Source of the DNA: Massilia sp. BSC265
Lineage (GTDB): Bacteria; Pseudomonadota; Gammaproteobacteria; Burkholderiales; Burkholderiaceae_D
NCBI RefSeq assembly: GCF_000740675.1
Contig: NZ_JPXI01000008.1
Span: forward strand, 1 to 57,452
Direction: 5' to 3'
Length of the DNA: 57,452 nucleotides
Each line of letters starts with the position of its first letter. The stretch's first letter is position 1. The notes below the pieces were generated by a model, which worked only from the letters and a program-made list of their open reading frames with translations, had not been told where the DNA came from and made no database searches. This document shows, in pieces, positions 36,330-47,192 of this stretch. A program made the position numbers and the translations under genes.

Positions 36330-36809
36330 ATGGACACGAACAAGACTACCCAAGACAAGGAAGTACTTTCCTTCCGCCTGGCGAAGGAAGAGTACGCGAT
36401 CAGCATCCTGAAAGTGCAGGAAATCCGCGGCTACGAAGAGCCCACGGTGCTGCCGAGTGCACCAGCCTGCATCAAGGGCATCATGAACCTACGCGGCTCG
36501 ATCGTCCCGATCGTCGACATGCGCATTCTGTTCAATTTCGGCGAGCCGACCTACGACCAGTTCACCGTCGTCATCGTCCTGAACATCAAGAACCACATCA
36601 TCGGCATGGTGGTGGACAGCGTCTCGGACGTGGTCACCCTGCTCGATGAGCAGATGCGCCCGGCGCCCGACATGGGCACCAACGCCGACGGCGATTACAT
36701 CACCGGCCTGGGCACCGTCGGCGAGCGCATGCTGATTGTGCTCGACATCGACAAGCTGATGAGCTCCGAGCAGCTCGGCCTGATCACCAATACCCAGAAA
36801 GCCGCATAA
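36330..36809 (+). CDS. cheW: Chemotaxis coupling protein CheW
   Basis: 159 residues forming a single CheW beta-barrel domain. It links chemoreceptors to CheA. Typical stretches: VLSFRLAKEEYAISILKVQEIRGYE, LPSAPACIKGIMNLRGSIVPIVDMR and MVVDSVSDVVTLLDEQ. The start at 36330 (MDTNKTTQDKEV) was chosen from family alignment by eye; longer in-frame starts reach into the A+T-rich leader. A chemoreceptor gene follows 49 bases downstream in the same direction, so the two are co-transcribed. Confidence 0.95.
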   Translation: MDTNKTTQDKEVLSFRLAKEEYAISILKVQEIRGYEEPTVLPSAPACIKGIMNLRGSIVPIVDMRILFNFGEPTYDQFTVVIVLNIKNHIIGMVVDSVSDVVTLLDEQMRPAPDMGTNADGDYITGLGTVGERMLIVLDIDKLMSSEQLGLITNTQKAA

Positions 36810-36858
36810 GCGGACAACACCCGCCGGGCAGGACGCCCGGCCATAAGGAGAACCACCC

Positions 36859-38469
36859 ATGAAGCTCGCCAACTTGAAAATCGGCACCCGCCTCAGTCTC
36901 GGCTTCGGCACGATCTGCGCCCTGCTCGTGTGCATGATTGCAATGAGCACTGCAATGCTGAGCCGCATTAATGCAAGCACCGACGAAATCGTTAACAACC
37001 GCATGCCCAAGATTGAATTGGCGGTGCGCATGCTCAGTGGGATCGACAGCATCGCGATCGCCCTGCGCAACGCCATGCTCAACGAAGAGCGCGCCGATCG
37101 TGCCAAGCAGCTCGAGACGATCATGGCCTCGCGCAAGGAGGTCGACCAGATCCTGGCGGAGCTGGACGCAAGCCTCAAGCTTCCAAAAACGCGGGAACTG
37201 CTGGAGCGGATGAAGCAGCAGACCGCCCTGTATGTTCAGGGCCAGGAGAGGCTGCTCAAGCTCGTCAACGATGGACTGGACGAGGAGGCGCGCCAGTTCC
37301 TGGTCGAAGAACTGCGTCCGTTGCTGGCAGCCCTGAAAAAGGACATCCACGAACAGACCGCATTGCAGAAGGCGATCGCCATGGAAAAGGCGGCGGAGGC
37401 GCAGCGCACCTACGACAGCACGGTCCGCCTGATGTGGGGCTTGGGGGTGCTTGCTGCCGCCTTTGCCGCCGGCGTGGCATGGTGGATCACCCGCTCGATC
37501 ACCGGTCCGGTGCAGCGCGCGCTGGAAGTGGCGAACACCGTCGCCGCCGGCGACCTGACCAGCCGCATCGACGTCACGTCGCGCGACGAAGCCGGCCAGC
37601 TGCTGCAGGCACTGAAGACCATGAACGAGAACCTGGCGCGCACCGTCGGCACCGTGCGCACCGGCACCGACACCATCACCGTGGCCGCCTCGGAAGTGGC
37701 GGCCGGCAGCCAGGACCTGTCCGCACGCACCGAACAGCAGGCGTCCTCGCTGGAAGAAACCGCATCTTCGATGGAAGAACTGACCTCGACCGTCAAGCAG
37801 AACGCCGATAACGCACGCCAGGCCAACGTGCTGGCGGATGCGGCCTCGCAGGTGGCGCAGCGCGGCGGCGCCGTGATCGGCCAGGTAGTCGGCACCATGT
37901 CGGAGATCGATGCCTCGGCCGGCAAGATCAGCGACATCATCGGCGTCATCGACGGCATCGCCTTCCAGACCAACATCCTGGCGCTGAACGCCGCCGTGGA
38001 AGCGGCGCGTGCGGGCGAGCAGGGCCGCGGCTTCGCGGTGGTGGCGACCGAAGTGCGCAACCTGGCGCAGCGTTCGGCGGCGGCGGCCAAGGAAATCAAG
38101 ACCTTGATCAACGACTCGACCGACAAGGTCGCGAGCGGCAGCAAACTGGTCGCCGAGGCCGGCGCCACGATGCAGGAGATCGTCGACAGCGTGCGCCGCG
38201 TGACCGACATCATGGGCGAGATCACCTCGGCCAGCCAGGAACAGACCGCGGGCATCGAGCAGATCAACCAGGCCGTGGTGGAGATGGACCAAGTGACCCA
38301 GCAGAACGCCGCGCTGGTGGAAGAGGCGGCCGCCGCAGCCGAAGCCATGAAGGAGCAGGCGGCCAGGCTGACCGAGGCAATGGCGGTCTTCCGCATCGGC
38401 GCCGGCGAGCAGGTGGCGCCGGAACCTGTGCGCACACCGCAGCGCGCGCTGAAGGCGCTGGCTGCCTAA
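36859..38469 (+). CDS. Methyl-accepting chemotaxis protein (no tether)
   Basis: 536 residues. TM1 about 10-33, four-helix-bundle periplasmic sensor about 35-188, TM2 about 190-212, HAMP about 213-265, signalling hairpin with the tip region [20 protein letters not shown]. The cytoplasmic part is nearly the same as in the receptor at 2971, including [14 protein letters not shown], whereas the sensor differs. It ends RALKALAA without a CheR/CheB pentapeptide, so it probably relies on other receptors for adaptation. AAGGAG ribosome site at 36845. Second gene of the cheW operon, closed by a bidirectional terminator. Confidence 0.94.
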   Translation: MKLANLKIGTRLSLGFGTICALLVCMIAMSTAMLSRINASTDEIVNNRMPKIELAVRMLSGIDSIAIALRNAMLNEERADRAKQLETIMASRKEVDQILAELDASLKLPKTRELLERMKQQTALYVQGQERLLKLVNDGLDEEARQFLVEELRPLLAALKKDIHEQTALQKAIAMEKAAEAQRTYDSTVRLMWGLGVLAAAFAAGVAWWITRSITGPVQRALEVANTVAAGDLTSRIDVTSRDEAGQLLQALKTMNENLARTVGTVRTGTDTITVAASEVAAGSQDLSARTEQQASSLEETASSMEELTSTVKQNADNARQANVLADAASQVAQRGGAVIGQVVGTMSEIDASAGKISDIIGVIDGIAFQTNILALNAAVEAARAGEQGRGFAVVATEVRNLAQRSAAAAKEIKTLINDSTDKVASGSKLVAEAGATMQEIVDSVRRVTDIMGEITSASQEQTAGIEQINQAVVEMDQVTQQNAALVEEAAAAAEAMKEQAARLTEAMAVFRIGAGEQVAPEPVRTPQRALKALAA

Positions 38470-38495
38470 ACTGTAGTGCCACCGGCGCAGCCGGA

Positions 38496-38530
38496 AAAAA
38501 AAACGGCAAGCCGGATGGCTTGCCGTTTTT
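38496..38530. terminator. Bidirectional terminator
   Basis: Eleven-base arms 38502-38512 and 38517-38527 around GGAT, flanked by A9 on the left and T5 on the right, so it can end both the receptor gene and the convergent porin gene. Confidence 0.9.
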
Positions 38531-38546
38531 ACTTGCGTGGTCTCGA

Positions 38547-39569
38547 TTAGAACGAGTGACGCACACCAACGTTGAACACCGATGGATCGGCGCCCAGCGC
38601 GGTGGCCGGCGGCGCGAAGCTGCCGCCTGCGGAGCTCAGGCCGAACGCGGCCAGGCCATTGTTGCGTACGCGGCCGTACGAGCTGTACAGGTTGGTGCGC
38701 TTGGACAGGGTGTAGCTGTAGGCCACCGAGAAGCCGTTGCCCTTGGCGCCGTTTTCCAGCTTCTGCTGGTGGCCCGAGAGGTAGAACTTGTTCGGGCCGG
38801 CGGTGTACACGCCGCCCAGGGTGATGTACTTGAATTCGTTGTTCGGGCCGGTCAGGTCGGCTTCCATGTAGGCAGCACGCACGTCGAATGCGCCGAAGGT
38901 GTAGCCCGCGCCGAACGCGAATTCCTTGTCGTCGCCGGTGGCCAGGCGCTCGGTCTGCTGGTAGCCGGCGCCCAGGTACAGCGGACCGTTCTTGTACTCG
39001 ACCGCGGCGCCGAGCAGGTTGCCCGAGGGGTTGTCGGTCTGGCGTTCGCCGGCGCTGTAGGCGGCGAGGACGGTGATGCCGCTCAGGTCGTTGCTCTTGT
39101 AGTTGACCGAGTTCGACAGGCGGCGGGTCAGGCGGTTGGTGCCGAAACCGGTCAGGGTCGAACCGTAGAAGCCGTGGCCGAGCGGGTCGGCCGACTGGGC
39201 CACCGCAGCGATCGGGCCGTATTCGCGGCCGACGGTGATGGTACCGAAGGCACCCTGCAGGCCGATGACGGCGCGGCGCTGGAACAGGCCGGCCGTATCC
39301 TGGGCGCCGGTATCGATGGCGTAGCCGGCTTCGATGTTGAAGAGGGCTTTCAGGCCGTTGCCCAGGTCTTCGGTGCCGCGGAAGCCGATGCGGCTGGTCG
39401 ACTGGGTGCCCGAGCTGATCACGGTGCGGCTGTCTTCACCCGGTGCATCGGTGTCTTCGATGCCGATCGAGGCATCGGCGATGCCGTAGATCTGGACGCT
39501 GGTTTGCGCGTGGGCGGCTGCGAGCGGCAGGAGGGACATCAGGGCGATGGCCAGACTCTTCTTTTTCAT
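38547..39569 (-). CDS. General porin (betaproteobacterial OmpC-like)
   Basis: 340 residues: signal peptide MKKKSLAIALMSLLPLAAAHA, mature start QTSVQIYGIADASIGI, and a 16-strand barrel ending VFNVGVRHSF with the C-terminal Phe needed for BAM insertion. The internal loop region LFQRRAVIGLQGAFGTITVGRE is typical of the burkholderial gram-negative porin family (Porin_4). It forms trimeric diffusion channels in the outer membrane. Start 39569 has CTGGAGAAATCA upstream; a promoter candidate lies 60 bases away. Confidence 0.95.
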   Translation of the reverse strand: MKKKSLAIALMSLLPLAAAHAQTSVQIYGIADASIGIEDTDAPGEDSRTVISSGTQSTSRIGFRGTEDLGNGLKALFNIEAGYAIDTGAQDTAGLFQRRAVIGLQGAFGTITVGREYGPIAAVAQSADPLGHGFYGSTLTGFGTNRLTRRLSNSVNYKSNDLSGITVLAAYSAGERQTDNPSGNLLGAAVEYKNGPLYLGAGYQQTERLATGDDKEFAFGAGYTFGAFDVRAAYMEADLTGPNNEFKYITLGGVYTAGPNKFYLSGHQQKLENGAKGNGFSVAYSYTLSKRTNLYSSYGRVRNNGLAAFGLSSAGGSFAPPATALGADPSVFNVGVRHSF

Positions 39570-39910
39570 TGATTTCTCCAGTGTGGATGAATGGTGTTTC
39601 CGAACGCCGTTCTTGTTGTCGATTTAGAAAAATATTGACAGAAACGTACAGTTGCAAAAAGCTTACATTACCAGTGCACTCGAAATGATGCCACGATTCG
39701 TTGGCTCTTTGCTTATTCGGTTTTTGGAAAGCATGTGCGCGTACCCAAAAAGCTGCACGATCCAGCACAAACTAAGTGGTTCTACTTAGACTACTGTTGT
39801 ATTTAGGTAACGAAACCGCCATGCCGGACCGGCGGGCTACGTTGCGCAGGGCTGCCTGCACACCATGTTAGGATCGGCGCATCGACCCACCAGACAAGGA
39901 CAAGGACAAC
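39570..39910. other. Divergent control region between porin and galM
   Basis: 341 bases. The porin-proximal half is A+T-rich and contains the porin promoter candidate (separate entry). I see no promoter for galM and no other structure. Confidence 0.5.
39629..39657 (-). promoter_or_regulatory. Candidate sigma-70 promoter of the porin gene
   Basis: On the minus strand TTGCAA (39652-39657), 17-base spacer, TATTTT (39629-39634), about 60 bases before the porin start. Four of six matches in each box; good spacing in an A+T-rich leader. Confidence 0.5.
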
Positions 39911-40978
39911 GTGCGCACCGGTATCACGCAAGCGCCTTTCGGCACCCTGCCGGACGGCGAGACCATCACCCAGTTCACGCTCACCAACGCCAGGGGCATG
40001 GTGGCCAGGATCATCGACTTCGGCGGCATCATCACCGAGCTGCACGCGCCGGACCGCGAGGGGCGGCTGGCCGACGTCGTGCTGGGTTTCGACACGCTCG
40101 AACCCTACCAGGCCGACAGCCCGTATTTTGGCGCCCTGATCGGGCGCTACGGCAACCGCATCGCCAAGGGGCGCTTCACGCTCGACGGCAGGGAGGTCGC
40201 GCTGCCCACCAACAACGGCAACAACCACCTGCACGGCGGCGCACCGGGCTTCGACAAGGTCAAGTGGAACGCCACGGTCGAAGGCGACAGCCTGCGCCTG
40301 GCCTACACCAGCCAGGACGGGGAGCAGGGCTACCCGGGCACGCTGGACGTCACCGTGGTCTATACACTCACCGACGACAATGAGCTCGTCGTACGTTTCC
40401 ATGCCGTGACCGACGTGGCCACGCCAGTCAACCTGACCCAGCACAGCTACTTCAACCTCTCGGGCAGCGGCGACATCCTCGGCCACGTCCTCACCATCGA
40501 TGCCGATACCTTCGTTGCCATCGACGGGGAATCGATCCCGACCGGGGCGCTGGCGCCGGTGGAGGGGACGCCTTTCGACTTCCGCACGCCGCGGTCGATC
40601 GGCTCCCGCATGGAGGAGGACGACACCCAGCTGCGCAACGGCCAGGGCTATGATCACTGCTTTGCGCTCAACAAGCCGCACGGCAAAGCGATGACGCGGG
40701 CGGCCCACGTGCTCGAACCGCGGTCGGGCCGGGTGCTGGAGCTGTTTACCGAAGAGCCGGGCGTGCAGTTCTACAGCGGGAACTTCCTGGACGGCTCGCT
40801 CGCCGGCAAGGGGCAGGTGTATGCCCACCGCAGCGGCTTCTGCCTGGAGCCCCAGCACTTTCCGGATTCGCCCAACCAGCCGCATTTCCCGAACGTGATC
40901 CTGCGCCCGGGCGAGGTATACCGGACCGAGTCGCGCTTCCGGTTTTCCGTCGATGCGTCGACCGATCGCCAGGGCTGA
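39911..40978 (+). CDS. galM: Aldose 1-epimerase (mutarotase)
   Basis: 355 residues. It interconverts alpha and beta anomers of galactose or glucose ahead of GalK. Catalytic segments: NNHLHGG (substrate His), LTQHSYFNLSG (catalytic His) and FCLEPQHFPDSPN with the catalytic Glu; RYGNRIAKGRF is also typical. GTG start at 39911 with AAGGACAAC upstream; no ATG fits. The stop TGA and the stop of the convergent serine hydrolase share a TGATCA hexamer (40976-40981) with no terminator between. The galactose operon lies 13 kb away. Confidence 0.94.
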   Translation: MRTGITQAPFGTLPDGETITQFTLTNARGMVARIIDFGGIITELHAPDREGRLADVVLGFDTLEPYQADSPYFGALIGRYGNRIAKGRFTLDGREVALPTNNGNNHLHGGAPGFDKVKWNATVEGDSLRLAYTSQDGEQGYPGTLDVTVVYTLTDDNELVVRFHAVTDVATPVNLTQHSYFNLSGSGDILGHVLTIDADTFVAIDGESIPTGALAPVEGTPFDFRTPRSIGSRMEEDDTQLRNGQGYDHCFALNKPHGKAMTRAAHVLEPRSGRVLELFTEEPGVQFYSGNFLDGSLAGKGQVYAHRSGFCLEPQHFPDSPNQPHFPNVILRPGEVYRTESRFRFSVDASTDRQG

Positions 40979-42361
40979 TCACTCCAGCGAAATGCCCAGC
41001 CGCTCGATCAGGCCCTTGGGGTCCTGGTGCAGCGCCACCAGCACCGTCTCGTTCTCGAACAGGAAGCGGTAGCGCGCCTGTTTGCCGTTCCCTTCGCTGC
41101 TGCGTGCCAGCACTTCGACCGTGCGCAGCGGGCCGAAATCGCGGAACTCGGCGGCGATCTGCGTGACCCAGCGCTGGTTGTAGCGGCCGCGTTCGCTGGC
41201 CGACAGGCCTTCGGGAATTTGGCCTGCAAGCAGTTCGCCCATCGCCTTGCGCGCACGCGCCGTGCCGGCAGGATCGAGGTCGGCGATGGCCGGCGCACGC
41301 GGCACGGCCAGCGCGGGCACGTAGTGCGCGGCAATCAGCTCTGCGATCTTGCCCTGGCGCGCGGCAGCCGAATTGGCCAGTACGACCACGGTCAGGCGGT
41401 CGTCGGGATAGCGTTCGAGGGAAGCCTTGAAGCCTTGCCAGGCGCCGCCATGCTGGACCACGCGGTGGCCGTTGCGGGTGCCCACGTACCATCCCAGGCC
41501 ATAGGGGCCGCTGCTGCCGTCGTTCAAGCGCGCCGGCGTCCAGCTGGCCTCCCTGGCGCGGGCGTCGAGGATGGTGTCGCCGTCGAGTGCCATGCTCCAG
41601 CGCGCCAGGTCGCGCGCGCTCAGCTGGATGGTGCCGTCCGCAGTCCGGTTCAGGCTGGGCGCTACCCAGCGCTGGTTCTGCAGCCTGCCGTCGATCCGCT
41701 CGTAGCCTGCCGCGCGTCCCGGCACGATGTCGGATTCGCTGATCACCCCGGCCGTCTTCATGCCGAGTGGCGCGAAGATACGCTCCTCGAGCTGGTCGCC
41801 GAAGAACTTGCCGCCGACCCGCTTGGCGATGAAGCCAAGGAGGTGGTAGCCGGCATTGCTGTAGGCGAAGCGCTCGCCGGGGGAGAACAGCAAGGGCATC
41901 GATGCCTCCAGCGCGATCAGTTCTTCGTCCGTATAGTCCTTGCGCAGGTCGATCTTCGTGTACGGGTCGCCGAGTCCGGAGGTATGCGTGAGCAGGTGGC
42001 GGATCGTGATGCCCGCCCATGCGGGTGGCGTGTTGTCCAGGTAGCGCGAGACCGGGTCGTCGAGTTTCAGCTTGCCGTCCTTCTCCAATAGCAGGACCAG
42101 GGCGGCCGTGAAGGTCTTGCCCGTCGAGGCCACCTGGAACACGGTATCGGGTGTCACCGGTACCCCGAGCTCCACGTTGGCCACGCCATAGCCTTTTTCA
42201 CGGACGATCTTGCCGTCCTTGACCACCACGACAGCCAGGCCCGGGACCTGGCGGCTCTGCATCATGCGTTCGATGGCATCGTCGATGGCATCGGCGCGGG
42301 CAGTGCCGGCGAACAGCCCTGCAATGGTGGTGATGGCGGCGAAGGGAAACGACATGCGCAT
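40979..42361 (-). CDS. Exported serine hydrolase (class C beta-lactamase family)
   Basis: 460 residues: signal peptide to about TARADA, then a beta-lactamase/DD-peptidase fold. The nucleophile motif S-x-x-K is STGKTF, the YxN motif is YSNAGYHLLG, and the HxG-type third motif is VQHGGAWQG. A C-terminal about 100-residue domain (ending IERLGISLE) resembles the lipocalin-like tail of such hydrolases. Esterase, D-aminopeptidase and beta-lactamase are all possible; the family is broad and activity cannot be read from sequence. Start at 42361 (MRMSFPFAA) is fixed by AGGAGAG; longer frames lack a signal peptide. Confidence 0.87.
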   Translation of the reverse strand: MRMSFPFAAITTIAGLFAGTARADAIDDAIERMMQSRQVPGLAVVVVKDGKIVREKGYGVANVELGVPVTPDTVFQVASTGKTFTAALVLLLEKDGKLKLDDPVSRYLDNTPPAWAGITIRHLLTHTSGLGDPYTKIDLRKDYTDEELIALEASMPLLFSPGERFAYSNAGYHLLGFIAKRVGGKFFGDQLEERIFAPLGMKTAGVISESDIVPGRAAGYERIDGRLQNQRWVAPSLNRTADGTIQLSARDLARWSMALDGDTILDARAREASWTPARLNDGSSGPYGLGWYVGTRNGHRVVQHGGAWQGFKASLERYPDDRLTVVVLANSAAARQGKIAELIAAHYVPALAVPRAPAIADLDPAGTARARKAMGELLAGQIPEGLSASERGRYNQRWVTQIAAEFRDFGPLRTVEVLARSSEGNGKQARYRFLFENETVLVALHQDPKGLIERLGISLE

Positions 42362-42655
42362 CTTGTGCTCTCCTGCATGAGTGGAAACGGCGGCATTGTA
42401 AGGGGCGGAACCTTGGCATTCATGCCAATCATCGTGGAATATCTGCCACGATGCGCATTTCATCCGGCATGCATACCGGTAGTTCCAACGGCTGCCGAGC
42501 GCGTACCAGTCGCGTTTCGCCTGGCCCAACCTATCGCGCGCGGCTCATCCAGATAGCTCGTTATAATCGCCCGATTACAAAAAGTTGGCGACGATACAAC
42601 AAACCACGGCTCCCTGCGACCGGTCGCCGTGCGGAATCGAGCTGGGGCTATCCTG

Positions 42656-45373
<2,718 letters not shown>

Positions 45374-45407
45374 CCAAGCCCTGCGCTTGGAACTGCGAGG
45401 CTTTATC

Positions 45408-45429
45408 ATGGACAGGTTCTTAGTCCATG
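45408..45429. promoter_or_regulatory. Inverted repeat before the FAH-family gene
   Basis: CATGGAC (45408-45414) and GTCCATG (45423-45429) with eight bases between, ending just before the ribosome site of the next gene. Either an operator or a translation-modulating hairpin. Confidence 0.35.
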
Positions 45430-45440
45430 AAAGGATCAGC

Positions 45441-46130
45441 ATGTCCAGCTACGTCATTACCGCTCCCGCACAGCCTTCGCTGGCCGTGGCCGGGGCCCTC
45501 GAGCGCTTCCCGATCCGGCGCGTGTTCTGCGTCGGCCGTAACTACGGTGCCCATGCGCGCGAGATGGGGAGCGACCCGGGCCGCGAACCGCCCTTCTTCT
45601 TCACCAAGCCGGCCGATGCCGTCGTGCCGGCCAGCGGCACCGTACCGTACCCGCCCGCCACCCAGGACCTGCACCACGAGGTCGAGCTGGTGGTGGCGCT
45701 GGGCGCGGGTGGCGCCGACGTCGACCCGGCCAATGCCATGTCCCTGGTGTGGGGCTACGGCGTGGGCCTGGACTTGACGCGGCGTGACCTGCAGGCGGTC
45801 GCCAAGGACGCCGGCCGGCCCTGGGACATGGCAAAGGGTTTCGATGCGTCGGCGCCCTGCAGTCCGCTCATCCCCGCAGCAAAGCTCGGCCATCCGCAGG
45901 ATGCACGCATCTGGCTGGAGGTGAACGGTGCGCTGCGCCAGGAAGGAAACCTGAACGAGATGATCTGGCCGATCGCGGACGTGATCAGCCTCCTGTCGCG
46001 CCTCGTCACGCTGGCGCCCGGAGACCTGATCTTTACCGGCACGCCGGCCGGTGTCGCGGCATTGAAGCCGGGCGACCAGGTGCGCGGCGGCGTAGATGGG
46101 GTCACGGAGTTTGCGTTATCTATCGCGTAG
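45441..46130 (+). CDS. Fumarylacetoacetate hydrolase (FAH) family protein
   Basis: 229 residues, single FAH domain. Segments: VFCVGRNYGAHAREMG, PFFFTKPADAVVPA, the metal-binding HHEVELVVALG (E-x-E), WGYGVGLDLTRRDLQ, KGFDASAPCSP and IFTGTPAGVAALKPGD. Close relatives are acylpyruvase/fumarylpyruvate hydrolases and oxaloacetate tautomerases; the exact substrate is unclear. The start at 45441 follows AAAGGATCAGC. Its TAG stop (46128-46130) lies within the terminal CGTAGGGTG of the intergenic repeat. Confidence 0.92.
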   Translation: MSSYVITAPAQPSLAVAGALERFPIRRVFCVGRNYGAHAREMGSDPGREPPFFFTKPADAVVPASGTVPYPPATQDLHHEVELVVALGAGGADVDPANAMSLVWGYGVGLDLTRRDLQAVAKDAGRPWDMAKGFDASAPCSPLIPAAKLGHPQDARIWLEVNGALRQEGNLNEMIWPIADVISLLSRLVTLAPGDLIFTGTPAGVAALKPGDQVRGGVDGVTEFALSIA

Positions 46131-46254
46131 GGTGGTCGGCTATGCCGACCGCGCGTTCGAATCACATTCGAACAGATGTGCGGCGGGCCTTCAGCTGCTT
46201 GGACGCGCGGACGGCGAAGCGTGATCTGGTCCACTGGACCAGATCACCCCTACG
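46126..46254. repeat. Palindromic intergenic repeat (REP-like), complete copy
   Basis: Bounded by inverted CGTAGGGTG (left) and CACCCCTACG (right). It contains a GTCGGC/GCCGAC hairpin at the left and a perfect 27-base palindrome at 46221-46247 (13-base arms around one C), matching in architecture the palindrome at 8603-8629. It fills the gap between two convergent genes and contributes both TAG stop codons. Confidence 0.75.
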
Positions 46255-47044
46255 AAAAGCGGGCAGTGATCAACGCTTCCATTTGCGCCAGCAGCGCCGC
46301 GCGCGCCGCATCGATCTGCGCCCCATTGGTCTTGCTCGACAGCGTGGCGCGCTCCTTGCGGCGGAGGAAGTAAGCCACCCGCTCCGCATTCGCCCCGGAT
46401 GGATGCGGCAGCCCGTGCAGCACCCGTCCCGCAGGAATCACGTCTTCGCTGACCAGCCAGTCCAGCGTCTCGCTGACGCTGGCGCCCATCGGGATGTACA
46501 GCGCGTCCGGCAGCTGCCGCGCCTCCTGTGCGAACCAGCGCAGTACCTGCCCGCGCAGGAAGCTCTTCTTCAGCGGCGAGGGCGAGCCGCTGTAGTTCTT
46601 GCCGTCCACGAAAATCGGGTGGCGCAGGATCGCGCTCACCTGCACCAGCCCGGCATCCTCGCCGAACAGGGTGGCGCAGCTGGCGATGCCGAGCCAGCGC
46701 TGCACGCCGATCGCATCGAGCAGGGCCACGAAATTGGGCCGGATCGCACCGCTGAAGGCGCCTGCCAGCCGCGCCGAACGCAGCACCACGGCGTCGCTGC
46801 TGCCTGCCGCCAGCTGGTGCTGCGCCTCACGCATCGCGTTCTTCCACTGCACGAAACCGGGCGTGATGCCGGCGACGACGATGCGCGCCTGCGGGTGCAC
46901 CGATTCGAAGGGAATGTAATGGGCGCTGTAGCGTCCTTCGCGGCCGAGCAGGAAGGCCTCGGGTATCTGCATGGGCGTGGCCACCTGCGCCAGGTCGAGG
47001 CTGCGGATCGCTTCGCGGTAGCGGGGAAAGAGCAGGTCTGTCAT
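46250..47044 (-). CDS. Uracil-DNA-glycosylase-fold protein (putative)
   Basis: 264 residues. Two segments fit the UDG superfamily: VVAGITPGFVQWKN (the G-[ILV]-x-PG motif 1 region) and LHGLPHPSGANAER (the H-P-S-x-x-N motif 2). Between them DALYIPMGASVSETLDWL resembles the beta3 strand region. An N-terminal about 60 residues are extra. Motif 1 lacks the catalytic Asp of classical UDG, as in several other families, so glycosylase activity is not assured. Often annotated only as hypothetical. The TAG stop derives from the adjacent repeat. Confidence 0.6.
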   Translation of the reverse strand: MTDLLFPRYREAIRSLDLAQVATPMQIPEAFLLGREGRYSAHYIPFESVHPQARIVVAGITPGFVQWKNAMREAQHQLAAGSSDAVVLRSARLAGAFSGAIRPNFVALLDAIGVQRWLGIASCATLFGEDAGLVQVSAILRHPIFVDGKNYSGSPSPLKKSFLRGQVLRWFAQEARQLPDALYIPMGASVSETLDWLVSEDVIPAGRVLHGLPHPSGANAERVAYFLRRKERATLSSKTNGAQIDAARAALLAQMEALITARFS

Positions 47045-47192
47045 CGGATCGGCGGTCGCTGGAAAGCCTCATGGTAGCGCACGCCGGAACGGTGGCGCGA
47101 ACGCATGTACGGCAAGGAAAACTGATACGCTATCCCCATCATGAGAGGACCGCACAATCGGTAAACACGCGGCCCGGGAAGGGGAGGATGCC

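Noticed and set aside
42562..42567. TATAAT as promoter of the GAF hybrid kinase
   Set aside because: No -35 element at 16-18 bases and no extended -10.
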